DNA from: Parus major
Lineage: Eukaryota > Chordata > Aves > Passeriformes > Paridae
Direction of reading: 5' to 3'
Assembly (NCBI RefSeq): GCF_001522545.3
Contig: NC_031771.1
Location: 27,351,277-27,415,276 of the forward strand
DNA length: 64,000 bases
Made by a program: the position numbers and the translations under genes. Under the pieces are notes generated by a model. That model made no database searches, was not told the DNA's origin, and saw only the letters and a program-made list of their open reading frames with translations. This document shows positions 27,701 to 36,700 of this stretch, piece after piece. Position 1 is the first letter of the stretch. Every line of letters begins with the position of its first letter.

Positions 27701-30700
27701 ACTGCTCAGAATAGGTGCATGTCAATGACAAGAGTCAGACACTGGTATTATGCAGTAGTAAAAAATGATAATTTATCAAGTTAGATTAGCTTGAAGAGTT
27801 CTTAGTGACTAGCAAGAAGAAAATGGTAGGAAAGACACAAAATAATCAGAAGCTTGAATTTCCAGGTAATACTAAAGCATCTCACCTCAAGATTATCCTT
27901 TTCATGTCAGTATTTTACAAGTGTTAATAGCCTTTTCCAGGGAATTTATTTCCAGGCTTAAAAAGTAATCTTCTCTATGCATTTATGCTATCAAACATTC
28001 ACACAATGACCTCCAAAAGCAGAAGTTACAGAATTTCCATTAACATAAGAGCAGAATGCTTCTTCTATTTTAGAAGAACTACACTGAGATTTTTATGTCT
28101 GTTTTATCCATGCATTGTGGTCAATACCTGTTTCAGGAAACCTGATGATGAATTTACACATTTATTTCTGTTGAATGAAAACATATTAGAATACTTCCCA
28201 CTATATGACTCCTATTTTATTTCCCTTTAAAAATAATCCTGTTAGTTGAAAAAATACTCTTAAAAGGCTTCCAAATTCTGCCCTCAGATCTGATGCCTAT
28301 CTTCCTGCAGGCAGGTGTCATCTGAGTTCCCCAGGTAATAAAATGACAACTTTATAGTGTTTCTCTCCTGCAGTTCACTACTGGTCTGTATTTTTTCTGT
28401 AACTGTACAAAATGAGACAATATTCTGGCCAAAAACTGTAACAGAGCTATCCCCCAACATGCTTTCTCAATTAAAGGTGTGTAAGTTGCAAAGAGACAGC
28501 ACAAACTCTGAAAGTAAAAATGTGAAGACTGGGCACGAGACATATCAGTCAACACTTACACACAGACACAGAAAACGGGATCATTGTAGAGGTACCTCTG
28601 CCAAGCACTTCAGTACTTATCCCATCCTACAGTTGCTTATTTCTCATGTAAGCACATGTGTATCCAGTGAGATCTGGTCATTCCCCCAGCTACTAAAATT
28701 TTTATTAATAATCCCACTGAAGTGATGACCTCAGGAATTTACACACAATTTGTAGAGAGGAGTACTGTGCTAGGCAGCATCTTTCACTCCCCCCAAAAAA
28801 GAGGTATTTTTTTACCTTCATACAGAGTCCAGGATAGCAAGGAAGTCAAATGTACAATGAAAAGTAATATTCTTGCTTTGGTACAACTAAGCTGATTAAG
28901 ATAGTCTCGGTAAGCAGAGCATAGCAGGGCAGTGCATTAGTTACTGCTCAAAGCATAGTACTCTCTACCATGGCAATCAGGAATATTGACCAGTCAAGAA
29001 ATAACTTAAGATCAGACATTAATAATTTGCTAAATTGAGCTGAAAATCTCTGGACAATAGGGACCAGAAAAAAAAATTCTTATCAGTGATTACATAAGTG
29101 AGAGGTATTTCAATAGGGGACCAGATCAAACATCTTAAAAGATCTAAATTTAAGACTAAAAAAGTTTGGAAACAGACAGAAGAGAAAACATGCAGGCTGT
29201 GTATTTCTGAGTTAGCCAAGTAAAGGATGATTGTCCTCTCTAAATCCGTCCCACACCTATACAGCTGCCTGACTCAGTTCTCATCTACTTGCCCCTCTCT
29301 CCTGAAAAAAAAAAAAATAAAATTAAGCTATTGACAGTAAAGAGGAATTCCTGTAAGGACCTTAATCCAGCTGGGTTTCAAGATCCCATTCTTAAAAATG
29401 GCAACAGAGATCACATGTACAAGACATGCCAGAAATTACATGGAAGAGACTATAGAAGAAACACTTTCTAATTGAAAGGCTCTGTCACAGGGTGGAGAAT
29501 TAAAACAGGTTCTTCTTTAACTGGCAAGTCACATACCTCTAAGAAAATAACATGCTAAGAATATTAGTGATCTCTCTTTTAGTTGGTATTTCTTCAGCAA
29601 GGAAAAAAACCCTGCCTTACTGTTGGGACTAGAGTACTGGATTAATTTACTACTTTACAACTGGAACACTGCTGTGAGAAAAATATAATTGGGAGCATCA
29701 GACTTCCACCCTTTCTCACAGACGGAAATCATAGTGAACCTCATTAAAAGTGCTTTTATCAGTTGTGAGGTATCCAAGTCTCCATTCTCAACACTTCTTG
29801 AATGTACACACACTGACTATTGCAGATGGCAATGCTGTTTGACTTTGCAGGTTTTGTGCTCTGGCTAATTGACCCTTCAGAGATGGTTGCTCCTGATATG
29901 GAATGGCAAAAAATTAAGACTAATGGAAATTGAAAGCTCTATAACATGTAGGTAGGGAGAATACATTTTCCATGCATGCCAGGTATCAAATGCACCATAC
30001 TTAAGTAACATTTTGCTCACAAATTCTGGGGGACAAGCAATGTAATGATGCCACCATCTGGCCTCTCCTATAACAGCACAACACCCCACGAGTATTATGA
30101 TACTCAAGTGCTCACACTCATTACTACATCAAACGTCTTCATTTTGACAAAATTCAAAAAAAAACCAAAAACCCCAACCAAACATACCAGCCATCTTTCA
30201 TATTCCTCCACAGCCTTTTCTCTTTTTTCTTCCTTCTTTGCCTGTTGCATTGCTCGCTTTCTTTTCTCTAGGAATTTTTCTACTTTCTTCTTTTTCATAT
30301 ATTCTTCCTTCTTTTTATTCCTGCACAGTGAGAGGGAAGAGCAAGAGGTCATCATGTACAGACTAAAAGCTGCATCTGTGATCAATTAGGTAAATTGAGT
30401 CAAAATACGTATTTTACACTTTTATTAAAAGATTGAGAATGTGTATTTAAAATCTTCCATGTCCATTTTTATACCTCACCAATGTATAAATTAATCTACT
30501 ACTCTATCTATTATGGCATCACCTTTACTGTACTTTGTTCTCCCTTATTTAGTATCAAAAAAAAAAAATCACTCTGAACTTCTATAGGTAACTGTAAGTT
30601 GTGCATTGTCTGTGAGCACTCTTGGCTTGTAAAAATAATATAGAATATCTCCAGCAGATAAATCTCATTTCCTTCTCCCTGCATCTGCACTCCTACATTG

Positions 30701-33700
30701 TATTCCATGAAACCTTAGAAGATTTACCTTCCTTCCTATGGCTTAGTAATGAAGCATGAAAATAACCAGGTAAGACACAATACTACTCAATGAATTTTCT
30801 CATTTGCAGTATCTCTGCCTGGGTTTAGTTAGTATCCTCTTGGGGAGGAAAGCAACTAAATTAATAAACTGAAGGGAGCTGCACAGCTTGTTTTCACTAT
30901 TAGACTTTGCCTCCATTGGGAATGAAGAGTCTGATCCCAAGCATTCCATTGTCATCCAATTACAAGCACATCAAGTATTCACAGAAGACCTATTACGTTT
31001 ATAAGCAATGATTTTGGAAGCTTTGATATGACAAACACAGTGGAGAAGTACCATTTTTCAATTGCTGATACACTGACTTTCCTCTTCTCTGCAACTAGGT
31101 CCTCTTCTATCTTCTTCCTCATTCTTTCAGACTGTTTTTCCTTCCTGCTTTGCTCTCTTAAATATTCCACTTTTCTTTCTTGCCATTTTTTGAATGCCTA
31201 AAGACAACCACAGATCCATGAGAAATCTTATTTGTCACCTTTCTGTCAATATTCCATAAATCTATTCTCCATTATTACTTTTTGTAATTTCTACACATTC
31301 TAATTTTAGAATATTTGCTTGTAGAATTGCTCAGAAGTATCACTATACCTAAAAAGAATCTTATTTTTGCAGTAGGTAACAGTTAATTTCTAATATATTT
31401 GTATAAATTTATTTTACACTCAGTTAATAGACTCCAAATATGTGCAGTCTGTTTGTCTGTAAGTGTAAACATTACATATTTCTGACAGAACAAAACCTAA
31501 TACAAGCTTCCTTCAAAACCTAGCCATGTCTAGATTTAAGATTCTAGCTCATTTCTATCTCTTTCTGGATTAATCAAAATTATTTTTTACCATCTTCTGA
31601 ACCACATTCAAATACACATTTATGTACATATTTCACATCACCGCTTGTGCTGCTTCTGTTTTTTCCTTAGTCTGTTCTGGTTTCTTTTCCTCAAGTTCTG
31701 CAAGCTTTTTTTTTTCACTTAACTTCTTTGCTTCTTGCTCTTTCTTTTTTTTCCAGGCTTCATAACATGCAATTGATTCTTCTCTTTTAAGTGCCTCTTT
31801 CTAGATTGGAAATAAAAGCCTACATTTAAATCAATTTCAGTATAAAATTCTAAATGAAATAGTACGCTTTAAACTTATTGCTAAATGGAGCAATAAAGAA
31901 ACAGAAATTGATTTCCTGATAACATTACAAGTATTACAATTAAATTTAAAGCATATATAGTGTTTTTTTTCTATTCCCATTTTTAATTTAATTGAATGAC
32001 ACGAGCTACTGTCAAGTATATGTAGAAGAATAAGAAATACATGTTAAGTACTTAGAAGTGAAACACACTAAATACTTAAAAGCCGAATCAAAGAATGATA
32101 CTATTCAAGGTAAGAGTCCTCTGTAGGTAAGCATCTCTTGAGGAAGGGAGTGAATGCCTCATGTTCTCATGCACAAACCAAAACTTAGCACTGTAAGAGC
32201 TGAGTATCCCAAGGTATTTATAAACTAACCTGAAAATTAATCTAGGAAGCACGATTCTAACAAACCTTATGTAAACGTGTAGGGAAGCATTGGACAGACA
32301 CAGTTTGCCACAAACACAACAAGCAGGAGATGCTATTTATTGTTTCACATCACCTTGTGCTATTTGGAGAAAACCAGGTACATTACAAAAGCAGAGGGAA
32401 GCACCGAGGCGGGAAGCACACTTCAAAGAATCATAGTTTGTAAACTTTTTAAAAAATAATGCAAACAAACCTTTTCAGTATTGTTCCTAAGAATTTCAGC
32501 TTTCTCCTTTTCACTTCTCTTTAATTCCAGTAGAAGGAGATTTTTCTTTTCCAACCAGTTCTGTAAGAATCATTAAAGCATTTTTAAAGTCCTCTTAAGA
32601 TAAAGGAAATAGCAGAACCAATATAATGGCCACCAAAATTACTCTTAGCTCTTCCATGTGCTAGTTAAATAGCATCCCCTGTGGAAAACTAAGCTGTCAT
32701 CACACAAACATTGTGATCAAAAAAATCTAAGATTCTGAAATCACAGCTACAAAATCTAACCAACAGAATGAAAGGATTACTATACCTGTAAGCCAGTGAA
32801 AGGAAAATAGTAAAAAATATTGATTTCAAGAAAATATGAGGTGTTAACCCCTGTATCAGGACCTTTACATGCTCAATTCTGTTTGTTGGTTTGTTAGTTT
32901 TTTAAATCTACCTGATAAACAGCTGCCCTTAAATTATCTACTTTGTTGAATTCTGGACTTTTCATCTGTATGCGTTTATCCTCCAACACCTTTAATGATC
33001 CCAGATACTGAGATGAAACAGGTGAAGTTGATGGAACAGCTTTCCCCTTTCTCTTTAAATGTGCAAAAGTTGTAGACCTAGGAAAATACCAGGACAAAAA
33101 CACATTAATGACCTTTCTATTTACTGTAGCTCATAAAAAGTAGTGATCTTCAGTGCATACCAAAAGTTACTGTGTTCTGGGTTTTTTTTAATATGCATTT
33201 GGCTGGGGACTGGGAAAAGGAAAAGGAGAAAGAATTTACCTCTTTTAAGTTTACAAATTACTTACACTCACAGCTTAGAGCCTGTAAAGACTCCAGTGAC
33301 ACACTCATCACTGGCAAAAGATTTGGGAGTCTGATCTGCCATAAACCTGAGTAAGGGTCATAACAACATGCCATATGCACTAAACTGTTTTCCACAGATG
33401 GTCAGAGACTGTCAGCAGCAAAGACAATGCTGACAGAAAGAGAGGGGAGCAGCACTGTCGGGGTGCTTACAGGCATCCTAAATAGCTCAGAACAATACTC
33501 AGCATTCTTTTCTCACCTGTCAGATAAAGAAGCCTCTGGGTTTTGTAGAACTCTCTCTTTTGTTTCATTTAGTTTCTAAGAAATAGACAGAAAAAGTAAA
33601 GTTATAGAGTCTCTTAAGCAAAAGACAAGGATGAAACAGGTTTTTACAAGCTAACAATGACACTGAGAATTGGACTCAGCCCATATGAGTCCCTTCCAAG

Positions 33701-36700
33701 TCAAGATATTTGATAGTTTTATGATATAAAAACAGGCAAGAAAGACACCCTAATAAAGAGAGAGTATAGTACAGGGTAAGAAAGTAAGGAGAGAAAAAAA
33801 CTAAACAAAATGAACAAAAGCCCCCAAACCAACCAATCAACCAAACGACCAATTGGCCAACCAATCAACCAACCAAACTTTCAGAATGCCTGTATCATTT
33901 TGGAAAGGCAGCTAGGAATGTTCATTTGTATTATTTAAAAATACAGTCAATAGTTTAGAAGTAATAAAAAGTAAAAAGAACACAACTGATTTATTCTATA
34001 AACACTGTTTTAAGTATTTTGAATAATATCAGCTTTAATATGTATTAATGTATTTTATATGTATCTACGTATTTTATATGTATCTATGTATTTTCTTTTT
34101 AGGATAAGGCATTATCCTAAGATTTGCATCTTAGCCATTATTCAGGTCACACATGGATTTCATCCTCTGCCAACACACACTGCTCACTGCTATTCAGCTA
34201 TCCTCACAACAGAGATTTGACATTTTCACTTTGAGAAAGGTGCTTTCTTAAGGCTGAAAAACACATTTCAGTACCTTTATCTGACTTAAATAATTTGTGG
34301 AAAAGATATTCCTTACATCTTTCATAAAGCTATACAGAATTTATAAAAGCCTTGGCTCTAGAAACCAGATATAAATTGTCAGCTTTCCAGTGTTCTACAC
34401 ACTTAAGATACCAACAGCATCTTTACAAAACTCTCCACTGTTCTTCTAGGACATTGTTACAAGCCATGGTAAGCTGTGTATGAGCAATACCTTGACGGAG
34501 CTCTTGGATGTGTTCTTCGCCTCTCCATGCTCAGACTGATCATTCACTGATACCTCCTGCATTGTATCAGTTATTATTTGCCCTTCTGCTATTTTCATCA
34601 TTCCATCTGAGCTGTCAACAGAAGGGGATTGCCTACCATTGTCCTCCAGTTTCAACTCACTGGTGCTGGCAGTCTTCTTCTGATCTTGATCTAAAGGGAA
34701 AAAAAAAGATTGAGAGGACACATTAACAAGAACTTCATTGCTTTTGTATATTGTTTTTTTCAGAATACAATGTATTTCTAGAAAAACCACCCATCTGTGA
34801 AAGTTATTATTAAATTTCATATAATATAATGTATTTTCTGTATGCCTCCGTCTAAGAACTATATTCTAATAAGAAGAGTATTCATCTGTAGTTTCATGTA
34901 AAACTGGAGTAGCAACTGAAGTTTGAACTAATGTTAGAGAATGCGAGAGCAAAACAAAGGCAGAATTTTCCATCTGTCTTACGTGGCTCTAGTGCCAAAA
35001 GCAAAACCAAAAGCAAGAGTCACTGCAGTCACAGCAAGAGCTCTTCTGACATCCAGCAAACTTCTAATGAAGTATGCCACTTAACACTCTGGGTAGCAAA
35101 TGCTGTTTCCACTGTGTAGGTGTGGGACACGAGTGAATAACTAAAAATTCTGCAGTGGGGATTTAAAGAAAACATCACCTCAATCTGAATGTATGCCTAA
35201 GTGGTGAAATTGTTATTTATGAAACATGTTACTAATAAGACCTAAAAAACATTTTAATCATATTTCAACTGCCAGTAATGCAGCAATATAAACTGGTAAA
35301 ACAATTCAGACACAAGTCAAAAATGCTCCAGTAAAACCAAATTAGAAATCTTCCACAAATTTCCAATAGAATTCTTCAGGAAAACAGAATTTTTGGACGA
35401 CAAATTAACTCCCAATCACCTGAAGGAATGAACATTAATGCCCACAATCTAAGAAATTTAACCAAAATTTACAGTGATGAAGGTAAATTCAAGGTGACAA
35501 ACGTATGTAATTCTTTGAATTTTAACCTATACTGCAGTGTCTTACTGCACTACTTTGATTCACATGAAGAAAAGCAGTTCAACCTCTTTTCTGCCAGTCT
35601 AAAACTACACAGACACACCAGCCAGGATAGAGATGTGTCTGTACATTCAAATACCTAGCATTTTGGTGCCATCATGTGGAAAAACGAAGCTGATACCTTT
35701 AATCATGCTCTACCAATTGCAAAGTTGTAATCTTCCCTTACAGGTAATGAATGAACAGTCATAAACTTAACATCAAACAGGACAAATTCCTCTCATATTA
35801 GGGATTAGATAAAAAATATGAAGTCTTTTGGCACATATAGTCAATTAGCAGAATTCCAAAACCTGCTTTGTATATTAAAAATAAATTAGCTATTCCTGTA
35901 ATGAAATATTCAAGTTTGGGGGCTTTATGTGTTTGACTATACATCCAAAGTGTGTCGGTATCTTCAAAGTAAAAGATCATCTGAAATTTTAACTTTAAAA
36001 TAATGAGACATCTACCATTCATAAATGTTTTGGGTACAGCTCATTTTCGGACATTCTGTTACATTACAGCTTCACCAGATCATGGAAAAGGAGTTTCGTG
36101 ACCTTTCCATTAAAGGGCGCGTGGGTGCTGTGGATGCTGTGTGAATATAGCTTTCTGTGCCATGCACACACTCAGGAGGCATCTTGGCAGCCCCCTCACC
36201 CCTTCCATGCACATGCACTGGAGAGCTGGACTTTAGGGACCTAAACAGCTGGTATTCATCTTCTGAAAGGAAAAGGCAAACAAGAACATCCTGCTCTTGG
36301 CCCACACTGGTTCAGTTTACCCCCTGGCATACAGAAGTTGTATATTTCTACAAGCTTTGGCTTTGCAAGGCAAAGCAGATGATTGCTAACACAGAAAATA
36401 ACCCAAATTAAAACACCTTAAAATACTGTAACACGGCTAAGCAACAACAACATTAAAATATTTTCTTTTCACCTGATGCTGAACCATTTCCTTTTTTGTG
36501 CATCCGAGGCTTTGCTTTTGGTTGGTTTTCCTCTTGATTTCTCTTTTTATGTAGCTCATTAATAGGCAAGTCATTACTTTCACTATTATCATGCAGTACT
36601 TCATTATTTTTTCTGTCATTATCCTCAATTTGATCTTCCACACATCCTTCTTCATCATGTTTTCTGTCATTCTGTATGCTTTCACCTTCTAAAACCATTA

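Larger units (their letters stand above)
30321..33516 (-). other. MAP9: MAP9 introns 5 to 9
   Basis: Five short introns separate exons 5 to 10: 33078-33516, 32561-32911, 31801-32470, 31198-31641 and 30321-31051 (439, 351, 670, 444 and 731 nt). All are AT-rich. I recognise no further genes or interspersed repeats in them. Confidence 0.75.
33576..34490 (-). other. MAP9: MAP9 intron 4
   Basis: A 915-nt intron with a CR1 tail fragment (33680-33726), an A/C-rich tract (33821-33878) and a two-copy 19-bp tandem repeat (34050-34087). Confidence 0.7.

Noticed and set aside
34931..35119. Plus-strand frame with an SR-like stretch (AKSKTKSKSHCSHSKSSS)
   Set aside because: Located inside a MAP9 intron on the opposite strand, only 62 codons, no homology; the Ser/Lys pattern arises from an AGC/AAA-rich stretch.
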